Positions 18,781 through 28,564 of a stretch of DNA of 62,927 bases are shown piece after piece; positions within the stretch are counted from its first letter, which is position 1; every line of letters starts with the position of its first letter. The notes under the pieces are model-generated. The model was not told where the DNA came from. It was given only the letters and a program-made list of their open reading frames with translations, and did no database searches. Source of the DNA: DRPN01 sp964383915. Its GTDB lineage: Bacteria; Bacteroidota; Bacteroidia; Bacteroidales; VadinHA17. The translations under genes were made by a program, and so were the position numbers. The stretch spans positions 1 through 62,927 of the forward strand of contig CAYLJE010000003.1 in assembly GCA_964383915.1 (NCBI GenBank), read 5' to 3'.

Positions 18781-20868
18781 ATGTCCTCTTTCCGGTTCAT
18801 TATTCTGGTGTGTATCATTATGGGCAGGATTATGTTAAAAGGATACGGGCAACAACCTGTATCCGGCAATGATCCTCAGTTTCAGGCTGACATGGAAGAG
18901 ATGATGCGATCCGGAAACCGTAGGGAAGATCTCTCTGACCTCATTGACTATTTTTCTGAACTACAACAACATCCCATAAACATTAATAGGGCCAACAGAA
19001 CAGAGCTTGGAAAATTACTGTTTCTGAATGATTTTCAGATTACCAGCTTGCTGGACTATCGGGAACAGACAGGTAATATACTTAGTATAAGTGAGCTACA
19101 ACTTGTTTTCGGATTTGACCAGGATGTAATCAGACGCATCTTACCGTTTATCACCTTAGGACCGGAAAGCATGTTAAACAAGAACTCCGGCCAAAGCAGG
19201 CCCCGCTGGGTACAGGAAGGATTTTTACGTTTTAAAACAACCGTTGAAAAAGAAGCCGGTTATCTTACACTTCCTGATTCAATCCCGAAGTCCAGGCAAA
19301 ATGCTGTATATCAGGGAGATCGGACGGGGATTCTTTTTAGGTATAAAGTGACCTATGGCCAAACACTTTCTGCCGGCATTTTAGGAGATAAAGATCCTGG
19401 CGAGCCATTTTTTTCAGGAAGAAACCGGCAGGGTTTTGATTTTTATTCTTATTATTTTCAATATAATCATACGGGGGTTCTCAGGCAGGTAAACCTGGGT
19501 CATTATCACCTGCGTTTAGGTCAGGGATTGGTTTTATGGAACGGGTTCCGTATGAGTAAATCTTCTGATGTAATGGATATAAATAAGCGTTCTCCGGAAG
19601 TGAGAGTTGCTTCTTCCTCTGCAGAAACAGGGTACCTCAACGGGGCCTCTGTGGTCTTGCAAATGAAAAACTTCACAGTGGTCCCATTTTTTTCTTCGAA
19701 AAGAATTGATGCAAAACTGGAATTTCCGGATTCCGGTATGGTTGATCCGGTTATTACTTCCTTCCCGGAGACAGGCCTGCACCGGACAGCCAAAGAGTTG
19801 CAAAATAAGCAAACAGCCCATGAAATCACTTCCGGCATGAGAATATCCTGGAGACATAATCATTTGACAGTAGGGGTAACTACCGTTTATACAGGGACAG
19901 ATCATATCTTTCGGCACCGGGATACCCCGGATAACCTGTATGATTTCCAGGGGATGGAAAATATAAATGGGGGGATAGACTATCTGTTATCATTGAAAAG
20001 AATTTCCTGCTTCGGAGAAGCTGCCATAAGCAGAAACCTGTCATGGGCAGCTCTCCAGGGAATACAATGGTATTTTTCCCCACTGCTGTCCCTCAGCTTC
20101 CTGGCCAGATATTACCAGCCCGGATATTTCGCTGCTTATTCCAATGCTTTCACGGAAACAGGCACAACAAAAAATGAGGAAGGAATTTACCTGGGGATAA
20201 ATATTCATCCGATACCTCATGTCTCCTTGTCCGGATATGTTGATTTTTATAAGTTTCCCTGGCTGCGATACCAGATTGATGCCCCTTCGAGCGGAACGGA
20301 AGCAAGAGTGATCCTTTCCTGGGAACCTACGGATCATTTATTATTTAATGCCCAGTATAAAAATGAAAACAAATCTCACAACAATCCGGATAACGCAGAT
20401 CCTATGAACGGACTTATTCGACAAAGACAAGACCATCTTCGCCTGCAGATCAGGTATGCTCTGTTGCCTCAGTTACAAGCTACCAACCGGCTGGATATTA
20501 CCCGTTTTTTATTCGGATCTGTTGCGTCCGCAGATAACGGATATATGATCTACCAGGATTTTCGTTATACGCCGGAACATTTTCCGATTACGGTGTATTT
20601 GCGTTTTGGCATGTTTGATACCAAATTTTATACACGGATATATACTTATGAAAATGATCTGCTGTATAATTTCTCCACTCCCTCTTTTACCGGTCAGGGT
20701 ATTCGGTGGTTTATGATGCTGAAATATCCGGTTGTGCGACATGCAAACATAGGAATCCGTATAGCCCAAACCATCTATGCCGATCGTGAAGTCACCGGCA
20801 CTGGTGTGACACGCATCGTATCTCCTCATAAAACCGAGATAAAAGCACAGATCAGATTCCGGTTTTAA
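18781..20868 (+). CDS. Helix-hairpin-helix domain outer-membrane protein
   Basis: The product is about 695 residues. I start at ATG 18781 because it places a signal peptide (SFRFIILVCIIMG) at the N terminus; an upstream frame from 18745 adds 12 unlikely residues. About residues 60-135 form two ComEA-like helix-hairpin-helix units (NINRANRTELGKL, SISELQLVFGF). The rest is a long beta-rich region ending in RIRF, consistent with an outer-membrane barrel. Such proteins are widespread in Bacteroidota without a known function. HHH motifs usually bind DNA, so a DNA-uptake role is only a guess. Confidence 0.75.
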   Translation: MSSFRFIILVCIIMGRIMLKGYGQQPVSGNDPQFQADMEEMMRSGNRREDLSDLIDYFSELQQHPININRANRTELGKLLFLNDFQITSLLDYREQTGNILSISELQLVFGFDQDVIRRILPFITLGPESMLNKNSGQSRPRWVQEGFLRFKTTVEKEAGYLTLPDSIPKSRQNAVYQGDRTGILFRYKVTYGQTLSAGILGDKDPGEPFFSGRNRQGFDFYSYYFQYNHTGVLRQVNLGHYHLRLGQGLVLWNGFRMSKSSDVMDINKRSPEVRVASSSAETGYLNGASVVLQMKNFTVVPFFSSKRIDAKLEFPDSGMVDPVITSFPETGLHRTAKELQNKQTAHEITSGMRISWRHNHLTVGVTTVYTGTDHIFRHRDTPDNLYDFQGMENINGGIDYLLSLKRISCFGEAAISRNLSWAALQGIQWYFSPLLSLSFLARYYQPGYFAAYSNAFTETGTTKNEEGIYLGINIHPIPHVSLSGYVDFYKFPWLRYQIDAPSSGTEARVILSWEPTDHLLFNAQYKNENKSHNNPDNADPMNGLIRQRQDHLRLQIRYALLPQLQATNRLDITRFLFGSVASADNGYMIYQDFRYTPEHFPITVYLRFGMFDTKFYTRIYTYENDLLYNFSTPSFTGQGIRWFMMLKYPVVRHANIGIRIAQTIYADREVTGTGVTRIVSPHKTEIKAQIRFRF

Positions 20869-20892
20869 GGAAAAACCTGACGGAACAGGTAG

Positions 20893-22041
20893 TTATTTCC
20901 AGCTGCCGGCTTTTTTTCGGAAAGGATACATAGCGATGCCGGCCAATCCGGTGATAACGATATAAAAAGGATAAATCAACTGTAAAAAAGGAAACCAAAT
21001 CAACAGATTCCTTTGCTTAAAATAGGAGGTAACGGAAAAAAGAAGCAGAAAATCCGGGATGGATTTTAAAAACAAAAAAACCAATGACGGCACAAGCCAC
21101 CTGCCCTGAAAAAAAGCAGCCACAAAAAAGAAAACGATTAAAAGATTTACCAACAGAACAACCCATGCGGTGAACAATGTATCAAAATCTTTGTAACCCG
21201 GACTTTTAGAGGCCCAGCGTATCCGTTGACGTATAAATGTACTTACATTTTTCTTCCCTTTAATCCTAACAGTGGCATCTCTGGATTTTAAAAAACGGAT
21301 AGTCCCGGAAGCATATTTTTTCACGGTATGCAATAAAAATACATCATCGCCGCTTTCTATTTCTTTATGAAGCGGGTTAGGGGCAAGGTTCAAAAGATTT
21401 TTTTCATAGGCCAGGTTTGCACCGTTGCAGTAGATCGGATGACCTGCCGACGCAGCTCCTGTCCCGGCGCCAATCAAACTATAAAACTCAAGTGACTGGA
21501 ATTTCGAGATTATCTTTTTCTCCGTAATCATCGCTACCGGTCCTGCAATAAACCGGGCGCCCGTATGCTCATAAAATGAAACAATAGTAGTTATCCAACG
21601 GGGCTCCAGGTGTACATCTGCATCGGTTGTGAGTATAAAATCCGAAGAGCATTCCCTGATGGCTGATAACAAAGCTTCTTTTTTCCCTTTGTTTTGATTT
21701 TGTATGATTTTGATGAAAGAATGTTTCCGGGAGGCCTCTGACATAATCTCCCGTGTATGATCTGTTGAATGATCATCCGCCAGAATGATCTCAGTTAGTT
21801 GGGAGGGATAATCCTGGGCTAACAGATCACGGATTAAATGAGGTAAATGCCCTTCTTCATTACGGCAGGGAACAATAACCGAAACTTTTTCTGAAAAAGT
21901 AAGTTTCGGGGCAGTATAATCTTTCAGGGATATCCAACCTTTAAGAAACCATAAAATCATCACCCCATAAACCAGCCACAGAAACCCTGTTATTAATAAA
22001 AAGGCCGGCGTTAAAGGTGAAAACCTGATTACTTCATCCAT
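20893..22041 (-). CDS. Membrane-bound family 2 glycosyltransferase
   Basis: The 382-residue protein has an N-terminal membrane helix (about residues 14-35), a cytoplasmic GT-A domain with VIVPCRNEEGHLPHL, LADDHSTD and the TTDADVHL metal motif, a QRIRW (QxxRW) motif, and three or four C-terminal membrane helices. The layout is that of processive or lipid-linked GT2 enzymes that make surface glycans. The acceptor is unknown. The gene overlaps the GNAT gene by 13 bp. Confidence 0.88.
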   Translation of the reverse strand: MDEVIRFSPLTPAFLLITGFLWLVYGVMILWFLKGWISLKDYTAPKLTFSEKVSVIVPCRNEEGHLPHLIRDLLAQDYPSQLTEIILADDHSTDHTREIMSEASRKHSFIKIIQNQNKGKKEALLSAIRECSSDFILTTDADVHLEPRWITTIVSFYEHTGARFIAGPVAMITEKKIISKFQSLEFYSLIGAGTGAASAGHPIYCNGANLAYEKNLLNLAPNPLHKEIESGDDVFLLHTVKKYASGTIRFLKSRDATVRIKGKKNVSTFIRQRIRWASKSPGYKDFDTLFTAWVVLLVNLLIVFFFVAAFFQGRWLVPSLVFLFLKSIPDFLLLFSVTSYFKQRNLLIWFPFLQLIYPFYIVITGLAGIAMYPFRKKAGSWK

Positions 22042-22478
22042 TCGTATAGTGCATAGTGATCTCCGTTCATTTGTATTTTCTCATAGATTGTCCGGGCTGT
22101 TGTGTTGAATTTATCTACATACAATCTGATTCCCATTACCCGGTTATCTGACAGGACCAATGCTTTAATATGTTGATACATGGTTTTAAAAACGCCCCGG
22201 TTCCTGAACTCCGGCTTTACAAAAACGGATTGAATCCAATAGATGGTTCCATTGCGCCAGTCACTCCATTCATAGGTTATCAGCAACGAAGCAATAATAC
22301 TCCCCTGGTTTTCCGCAACAAAATAACACCCATGTTCCGGTCTGGCAAAGACCTGCTTCACACCGGCTACTACAGTACGTCTGTGCAGTTTCAGTTGCTC
22401 GGTTTCCAAAGCCATAAGTATTTGAAAATCTGCAATAATTTTGGAATCCGCCGGATTTGCTTGTCTAATGGTAATCAT
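22029..22478 (-). CDS. GNAT-family N-acetyltransferase
   Basis: The 149-residue protein shows the GNAT acetyl-CoA fold: QSVFVKPEFRNRGVFKTMY corresponds to the Q/RxxGxG/A region, although the second glycine is not in the ideal place, and LYVDKFNTTARTIYEKI is the usual C-terminal strand-helix. The substrate is unknown. It lies 11 bp downstream of carB and overlaps the glycosyltransferase gene, so it is likely read from the carB promoter. Confidence 0.85.
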   Translation of the reverse strand: MITIRQANPADSKIIADFQILMALETEQLKLHRRTVVAGVKQVFARPEHGCYFVAENQGSIIASLLITYEWSDWRNGTIYWIQSVFVKPEFRNRGVFKTMYQHIKALVLSDNRVMGIRLYVDKFNTTARTIYEKIQMNGDHYALYEWMK

Positions 22479-22489
22479 TTCAGAAAAAA

Positions 22490-25400
22490 TTAATATTCAT
22501 CCCAGGCCAGAATGCTGATATCATTGGGTGTATATTTACAAAATGCCAGTATAAAAGCGCTGGCAAGACGGGCATTGGTGATCAGGGGGACATTAAAATC
22601 CACTGCACTGCGCCGGATCAGATAATCATTATCCAGTTCGCCTTTCGAAAGATCCTTGGGAATATTAACCACCAGGTCCACTTCACGATTACGGATAAGA
22701 TCCAGGGTATTGGGATTCTTATCTTCGTCCGGCCAGTGAGCCAGTTTTGTTTTGATGCCATACTGATCACAGAACTTTTTGGTACCGCGTGTGGCATAAA
22801 GGGTATATCCTTTTTCCAGCAGGGCATGTGCACTATTGATCAGTTCTACTTTCGAACGGGCCGGGCCGGTGGAGAGAAGAATCTTTTTTTCCGGGATATG
22901 ATATCCCACCGATAACATGGCTTTCAGGATTCCTTCGTAAAAATCATCTCCGATGCACCCTACCTCACCGGTAGAGGACATGTCCACACCCAGCACCGGG
23001 TCGGTAAGTTGCAGTCGTGAAAAAGAGAACTGGGGTGCTTTCACCCCGACATAATCCAGGTCAAAGATGGATTTTGCCAGCGGGGGAACCTGTTCTCCCA
23101 GCATCACGCGGGTAGCGAGGTCGATCAGATTCGTTTTTAATACCTTGGACACAAAAGGCATACTTCGTGAAGCACGGAGGTTACACTCAATCACTTTAAT
23201 TTCATTATCCTTGGCCAGGAATTGTATGTTGAAAGGTCCTGAAATATTCAGCTCACGGGCTATCTCCCGGGAGATACGTTTAATGCGGCGGATGGTCTCA
23301 AAATATATTTTCTGGGGAGGAAAAACCATCGTAGCATCTCCGGAATGAACCCCGGCAAATTCAACATGCTCGGATATGGCATAAGCAATCAACACTCCTT
23401 CCCGGGCCACGGCATCAATTTCAATCTCCTTGGCTTCCTGGATAAATTCAGTAACGACCACCGGATATTGTCTCGACACATCTGCTGCCAGCTTGAGAAA
23501 ATAACCCAGCTCTTCCTTGTTGGATACTACATTCATGGCAGCTCCGGACAGAACATACGAAGGACGTATTAAAACAGGAAAACCGATCCGGTCAACGAAA
23601 CCCTGAATATCTTCAATGCTGGTAAGTTCTTTCCACCTGGGCTGATCTACTTTCAGATTATCCAGCATAGCTGAAAACTTATTTCTGTTTTCAGCCCGGT
23701 CGATAGATACAGGTGAAGTGCCTAATACCTGAACTTTTTGATTGTAAAGCCGTATAGCCAGGTTATTTGGGATCTGTCCTCCTGTAGAGACAATTACCCC
23801 ATAGGGTTGTTCCAGTTCGATGATGTCCATCACCCGTTCAAAAGATAACTCATCGAAATAAAGCCGGTCAGAGATATCAAAGTCTGTGCTGACCGTTTCC
23901 GGATTGTAATTGATGATAACAGAACGATAACCTTTTCCCTTCACAGTGTTTAGGGCACTGACGCCACACCAGTCAAACTCCACACTGCTGCCGATGCGAT
24001 AAGCCCCCGAACCCAGTATAATAACTGAATGCTTATCCTGTTCAAATTGCACATCATGCTCAATAGCACTATATGTCATATACAGATAATTGGTCTGCGC
24101 CGGATATTCTGCGGCCAGGGTATCAATCTGTTTTACATACGGAACAATATTCCGGGATATCCTGTATTGCCGTACCTCTAATAATTTTTCTTCCATCTTT
24201 TCAGGAGGCGGGTTCAGCACAAAACGGGCAATCTGAAAGTCGGAAAATCCTTGGATTTTTGCTTCTGACAGTTTATCATCACCCAGCTCCTTTATTGTCT
24301 TTGAGGAAGCCAATGCTTTTTTCAGATCAAAGATATTTTTCAGTTTATACAGGAACCAGCGGTCTATTTTTGTCAGTTCATGAATGCGGTCAACGGAATA
24401 TCCTTTTTCCAAAGCATCGGCAATGACAAAAATACGCATATCCGTAGGTTGTGCCAGCTCTTTTTCAACATTATCGAAAGTCAGGTTCTGATTTCCGACG
24501 AAGCCATGCATCCCCTGTCCGATCATCCGCAAGCCTTTCTGGATAGCCTCTTCAAATGTTCGTCCGATGGACATTACTTCTCCCACACTCTTCATACTGC
24601 TCCCGATGAGGTGGGAAACTCCTTCGAATTTGTTCAGGTCCCATCGCGGAATTTTACAGACGATATAGTCCAGGGCCGGTTCAAAAAATGCCGTTGTGGT
24701 CCTGGTCACAGCATTCTTTAACTCATGTAATCCGTATCCCAGGGCCAGCTTTGCAGCTACAAAAGCCAACGGATAACCGGTGGCCTTGGAAGCCAGTGCG
24801 CTGGAACGGGACAACCGGGCATTTACTTCAATAACCCGGTAATTTTCCGAATCAGTATCCAATGCATATTGTATATTACATTCCCCTACAATACCGATAT
24901 GCCGGATCACCTGTATGGATAGCGCCCTGAGTTTATGGTATTCCTTGTTAGTCAGGGTCTGCGACGGAGCCACAACAATACTCTCCCCCGTATGAATCCC
25001 CAAGGGATCAAAGTTTTCCATATTACAGACGGTAATACAATTATCAAAGCGGTCCCTCATAACCTCATATTCCACTTCTTTCCATCCTTTCAGTGATTCT
25101 TCCACAAGAATCTGGCCGGTGTAGGAAAAAGCTTTGGATACCTGCTCGGACAGTTCCTTTTCGTTCGAACAGAAAGCGCTGCCTTGTCCCCCGAGGGCGT
25201 ATGCCGACCGGATAATCACCGGATAGCCAAGACTGGCTCCTGCTTTCAATGCTTCATCCAGACCGGTGACTGCTAAGCTCCGGGGAGTCCTGACATGGAT
25301 CTCATTCAATTTGTTGACAAAAAATTCGCGGTCTTCTGTATTCATAATGGCATGAATAGGAGTTCCCATTACTTCAACGCCGTATTTTTCCAATATGCCG

Positions 25401-25711
25401 TTCTTATACAACGTTATTCCGCAATTCAGTGCTGTCTGACCACCAAAAGACAGAAGAATCCCATCCGGGTTTTCCTTCCGGATGACCCGTTCTACAAAAT
25501 AAGGGGTAACCGGAAGAAAATAAATGCGATCGGCAATATTCTCAGATGTCTGGACTGTCGCAATATTCGGGTTAATAAGAAGGGTATAGATACCTTCTTC
25601 CCTCATGGCCTTCAATGCCTGTGATCCGGAATAGTCAAATTCTCCCGCTTCTCCGATTTTTAAAGCTCCTGATCCCAGTAACAGAACTTTTCTCAATGAT
25701 GTTTTTTTCAC
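22490..25711 (-). CDS. carB: Carbamoyl-phosphate synthase large subunit
   Basis: The 1073-residue enzyme forms carbamoyl phosphate from bicarbonate, ammonia and two ATP. It has two homologous ATP-grasp halves (N-terminal GSGALKIGEAGEFDYSG; second half GSGAYRIGSSVEFDW) and a C-terminal MGS-like allosteric domain (LLSTGPARSK to ITNARLASAF). The glutaminase subunit gene carA is not adjacent. The start is GTG at 25711, with a strong purine-rich site (AAAGGGGGAAAG) upstream and no usable ATG. It is divergent from argR, which points to arginine-linked control. Confidence 0.96.
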   Translation of the reverse strand: MKKTSLRKVLLLGSGALKIGEAGEFDYSGSQALKAMREEGIYTLLINPNIATVQTSENIADRIYFLPVTPYFVERVIRKENPDGILLSFGGQTALNCGITLYKNGILEKYGVEVMGTPIHAIMNTEDREFFVNKLNEIHVRTPRSLAVTGLDEALKAGASLGYPVIIRSAYALGGQGSAFCSNEKELSEQVSKAFSYTGQILVEESLKGWKEVEYEVMRDRFDNCITVCNMENFDPLGIHTGESIVVAPSQTLTNKEYHKLRALSIQVIRHIGIVGECNIQYALDTDSENYRVIEVNARLSRSSALASKATGYPLAFVAAKLALGYGLHELKNAVTRTTTAFFEPALDYIVCKIPRWDLNKFEGVSHLIGSSMKSVGEVMSIGRTFEEAIQKGLRMIGQGMHGFVGNQNLTFDNVEKELAQPTDMRIFVIADALEKGYSVDRIHELTKIDRWFLYKLKNIFDLKKALASSKTIKELGDDKLSEAKIQGFSDFQIARFVLNPPPEKMEEKLLEVRQYRISRNIVPYVKQIDTLAAEYPAQTNYLYMTYSAIEHDVQFEQDKHSVIILGSGAYRIGSSVEFDWCGVSALNTVKGKGYRSVIINYNPETVSTDFDISDRLYFDELSFERVMDIIELEQPYGVIVSTGGQIPNNLAIRLYNQKVQVLGTSPVSIDRAENRNKFSAMLDNLKVDQPRWKELTSIEDIQGFVDRIGFPVLIRPSYVLSGAAMNVVSNKEELGYFLKLAADVSRQYPVVVTEFIQEAKEIEIDAVAREGVLIAYAISEHVEFAGVHSGDATMVFPPQKIYFETIRRIKRISREIARELNISGPFNIQFLAKDNEIKVIECNLRASRSMPFVSKVLKTNLIDLATRVMLGEQVPPLAKSIFDLDYVGVKAPQFSFSRLQLTDPVLGVDMSSTGEVGCIGDDFYEGILKAMLSVGYHIPEKKILLSTGPARSKVELINSAHALLEKGYTLYATRGTKKFCDQYGIKTKLAHWPDEDKNPNTLDLIRNREVDLVVNIPKDLSKGELDNDYLIRRSAVDFNVPLITNARLASAFILAFCKYTPNDISILAWDEY

Positions 25712-25818
25712 GTGATAAAACTTTCCCCCTTTACAATATTGCTTTTTTGATCATCTGATATTCAATCCCTCTTCCAGCTTGCAATAAAATCGGAAACCAA
25801 GCTTTTTCCTTTTCCCGG

Positions 25819-25826
25819 CAAAGATA
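25819..25826 (-). promoter_or_regulatory. Candidate carB promoter -7 element
   Basis: The minus strand reads TATCTTTG, a perfect TAnnTTTG -7 box. It lies about 108 bp before the carB GTG, implying a leader of roughly 100 nt. No good -33 TTTG stands at the expected distance. Confidence 0.45.
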
Positions 25827-25867
25827 CACAGGAACGGAAAATTTATGGGCGAAAAATAATGCAAAAA

Positions 25868-25923
25868 TTTGTATTGATAAAATAAAAATGTATAAATTTG
25901 CATCCTAATTACATATTTATGCA
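25868..25923 (+). promoter_or_regulatory. argR promoter with two candidate ARG boxes
   Basis: TTTG at 25868-25871 and TAAATTTG at 25893-25900, 21 bp apart, fit the Bacteroidota -33/-7 promoter. Two sequences resembling the ARG box TGAATwwwwATTCA overlap it. One is at 25889-25902 (TGTATAAATTTGCA, 11 of 14 positions). The other is at 25910-25923, best on the minus strand (TGCATAAATATGTA, 11 of 14). Their starts are 21 bp apart, the spacing of paired ArgR operators. The first box covers the -7 element and the second abuts the argR start codon, which suggests autorepression. Confidence 0.55.
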
Positions 25924-25925
25924 TT

Positions 25926-26408
25926 ATGATGGACAAAAATACGAGATTATACCTGATCCGGCAGCTTATCCGGGAAAAAGATATTTGCACGCAGGACCAA
26001 TTATTGACGTTACTGCAAGAAAGAGGCTATTTGGTCACGCAGGCGACCTTATCCCGGGATTTAAAGTTTCTGAGAGCTGGTAAGATTCCTTTTCGGGATG
26101 GAAAGTATAAATATATTTTAGATGAAACGGCACGTTTGGATCCCGGGACAGAATCTCCTCCTTCAAAGGGAGAGGGCTTTGTCTCTCTGGAGTTTGCGCA
26201 ACAATTAGCATTGATTAAAACCCTGCCGGGTTATGCCAACATGCTGGCCATTGCCATAGACAGGGCCAGACGGTACGAGTTTGCGGGAACAGTTGCAGGG
26301 GATGATACCGTCCTGATCATCCCCCGTGACGGCATCAGCAGGGAAGCTGTACGTAAAGCATTGCAGTGGATATTCCCGGATATCAGTGACAGGATCGTAA
26401 AATCCTGA
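25926..26408 (+). CDS. argR: Arginine repressor
   Basis: The 160-residue protein has an N-terminal winged helix with the recognition segment VTQATLSRDLKFL, a linker, and a C-terminal oligomerisation/arginine-binding domain with IKTLPGYAN and GTVAGDDTVL. ArgR hexamers bind paired ARG boxes when arginine is plentiful. Adjacent ATGs at 25926 and 25929 are both possible starts. It heads the arginine/proline operon, and the candidate operators upstream suggest autoregulation. Confidence 0.95.
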   Translation: MMDKNTRLYLIRQLIREKDICTQDQLLTLLQERGYLVTQATLSRDLKFLRAGKIPFRDGKYKYILDETARLDPGTESPPSKGEGFVSLEFAQQLALIKTLPGYANMLAIAIDRARRYEFAGTVAGDDTVLIIPRDGISREAVRKALQWIFPDISDRIVKS

Positions 26409-26419
26409 ATATTTATTAA
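26406..26419 (+). promoter_or_regulatory. Candidate ARG box before argG
   Basis: TGAATATTTATTAA matches TGAATwwwwATTCA at 13 of 14 positions. It begins on the argR stop codon, 26 bp before argG. The AT-rich context raises the chance of a random match, and no good second box lies 21 bp away. Confidence 0.35.
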
Positions 26420-26444
26420 TCATAACTTTTTAATTTTTATCAAC

Positions 26445-27689
26445 ATGAAGAATCATAAAATTGTACTTGCGTACAGTGGAGGGCTGGACACATCGGTCAT
26501 ACTAAAATGGCTCATTGACCGTGGAAATGAAGTAATTGCCTTTGTGGCAGATGTCGGACAGGAAGACAATTTTGATGAATGCAGGCAGAAAGCGCTGGAT
26601 ATTGGGGCCAGTGAGGTAATAATTGATGATCTGAAAAGGGAGTTTGTAACTGATTATATCTTTCCGGCCATCCGGGCCAATGCCATTTATGAAAGCCGTT
26701 ATCTTCTGGGGACGGCTCTGGCCAGGCCGTTAATTGCTAAAAGGATGATTGAAACAGCCAATAAACTGAAAGCGGGGGTGGTCTCCCACGGTGCTACAGG
26801 AAAAGGAAACGACCAGGTAAGGTTCGAACTTTCTTTTTATGCGCTGAATCCGAAAATTGTTGTTTTCTCTCCCTGGAAAGATGCCGAATTTCTGGATCAT
26901 TTCAGGGGTCGCACCGACCTGATCCGTTATGCAGAGAGTGCAGGGATCCCCGTGAAAGCTACCCAAGAAAGACCTTATAGTGAGGATGATAACCTGATGC
27001 ATATCAGTCACGAAGCAGGAATACTGGAAGATCCTGCCCTGAAAGCAGATATGAATGTGTATTCCAAGATCACCCATCCTTTTCTGGCTCCGGACCAACC
27101 GGAGAGTATTGCCATTGAGTTTAAAGACGGCACCCCTGTAAAAGTTATCCATGCAGAAGATGGAAAAGAAATAACAGAACCACTGGAATTATTTCTATAT
27201 CTTAACAAGTTGGGGTCAAAGCATGGGATCGGCTTGCTGGACATGGTAGAAAACCGGTTTGTAGGAATCAAATCCAGAGGTATTTATGAAACGCCCGGGG
27301 CTAAAATCCTGTTCAAAGCACATCAGGATATTGAGGGGATTGCCATGGACCGGGAGGTCATGCGGTTAAGGAACATGCTCTCACCCAAATTTGCCGAACT
27401 GGTTTATTACGGATTCTGGTTCAGTCCAGAGATGGATTTTCTCATGGCTGCCATCCGGAAAAGTCAGGAAGTTATAGACGGAAAAGTTTACCTGACCCTG
27501 TATAAAGGAAATGTGATAATTGACGGCAGGGAGTCTCCCAGCTCACTATATAATCAGGATTTATCCAGCATGGACATTGAGGGAGGATTTGATCAGAAAG
27601 ACAGCAAAGGTTTTATTAAAATCAATGCTATTCGTCTGATGGCTCATCATGCTATTGTGAGTAAACGTAAAAGAAACAATATTATTTAA
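26445..27689 (+). CDS. argG: Argininosuccinate synthase
   Basis: The 414-residue enzyme joins citrulline and aspartate with ATP. It has the N-type ATP pyrophosphatase P-loop LAYSGGLDTSV at about residues 8-18, VSHGATGKGNDQVRFE, and the C-terminal GKVYLTLYKGNV region. It lies 36 bp after argR with a candidate ARG box between them. It is the second-last step of arginine synthesis, and argH is two genes downstream. Confidence 0.97.
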   Translation: MKNHKIVLAYSGGLDTSVILKWLIDRGNEVIAFVADVGQEDNFDECRQKALDIGASEVIIDDLKREFVTDYIFPAIRANAIYESRYLLGTALARPLIAKRMIETANKLKAGVVSHGATGKGNDQVRFELSFYALNPKIVVFSPWKDAEFLDHFRGRTDLIRYAESAGIPVKATQERPYSEDDNLMHISHEAGILEDPALKADMNVYSKITHPFLAPDQPESIAIEFKDGTPVKVIHAEDGKEITEPLELFLYLNKLGSKHGIGLLDMVENRFVGIKSRGIYETPGAKILFKAHQDIEGIAMDREVMRLRNMLSPKFAELVYYGFWFSPEMDFLMAAIRKSQEVIDGKVYLTLYKGNVIIDGRESPSSLYNQDLSSMDIEGGFDQKDSKGFIKINAIRLMAHHAIVSKRKRNNII

Positions 27690-27763
27690 TATAATAAACA
27701 AACAAATAGTGCCAGGTGCCGGAAGCAGAATCTCCCGGTTGGTTGCTAAAATTTATCCGGATT

Positions 27764-28564
27764 ATGAATCAAAATATTGCTATTCTCGGAGGAGGGAATA
27801 TAGGAGGCGCCATGGTTGAAGGATTTCTGGCAGGCAACTCCATAAACCCGGAACATATTACGGTTACAAGGCGCAGAACACATCTACTGGATCATTTATC
27901 ATCCAAAGGGATTACGATCACTTCAGACAATGTGGAAGCTGTCAGCCGGTCAGATATGGTGATTATTACCGTACGCCCGCGGCAAATGGAACCCCTTCTC
28001 CGGGAGATTGCCCCGGTACTCGATGCCGGGAAGCACGTTCTTATCTCGGTAGTCACAGGATTTTCTATCGCTGAAATCGTGGAAATTACCGGAGATACTC
28101 TCCCGGTAATCCGTGCCATGCCTAATACGGCAGTGGCAGTCAGGGAATCCATGACCGGATTGTCAGCCAACAAATCGGGAGATACCAAAATGGAAATGGT
28201 AAAAGAACTGTTTAATCTGCTGGGACGTAGTTATGTGATTGAAGAGAATTTGATGGCTGCTGCCACCATAATGAATGCCTGTGGCATTGCTTATTTCCTG
28301 CGGGTTATACGAGCCATTTCACAGGGAGGTATTCAGATAGGGTTCCATGCTTCCGAGGCAAAGGTGATTGCTTCTCAGGTGGCCAAAGGAGCAGCCGAAA
28401 TTTTATTGGATTCGGGCATCCACCCGGAAGAAGAAATTGATAAGGTTACCACCCCGCGCGGAGTAACCATCGCCGGGTTGAATGAAATGGAACATCACGG
28501 ATTAAGTTCAGCCCTGATCAAGGGAATCATGACTTCTTTTCACGAAATTGAAAGACTGAAATAA
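27764..28564 (+). CDS. proC: Pyrroline-5-carboxylate reductase
   Basis: The 266-residue enzyme reduces P5C to proline with NAD(P)H. It shows the Rossmann motif ILGGGNIGGAM, RAMPNTAVAV, and the C-terminal TTPRGVTIAGLNEMEHHG signature. An in-frame GTG at 27716 would add 16 residues, but ATG 27764 starts directly on the Rossmann strand and is preferred. Its TAA overlaps the argH ATG by one base (TAATG), so the two are translationally coupled. Confidence 0.95.
   Translation: MNQNIAILGGGNIGGAMVEGFLAGNSINPEHITVTRRRTHLLDHLSSKGITITSDNVEAVSRSDMVIITVRPRQMEPLLREIAPVLDAGKHVLISVVTGFSIAEIVEITGDTLPVIRAMPNTAVAVRESMTGLSANKSGDTKMEMVKELFNLLGRSYVIEENLMAAATIMNACGIAYFLRVIRAISQGGIQIGFHASEAKVIASQVAKGAAEILLDSGIHPEEEIDKVTTPRGVTIAGLNEMEHHGLSSALIKGIMTSFHEIERLK

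Noticed and set aside
17873..20868. Type IX secretion locus
   Set aside because: The PorV-like protein stands without any PorK-PorN, Sov or PorU gene, and the next gene is an HHH barrel of unknown role.
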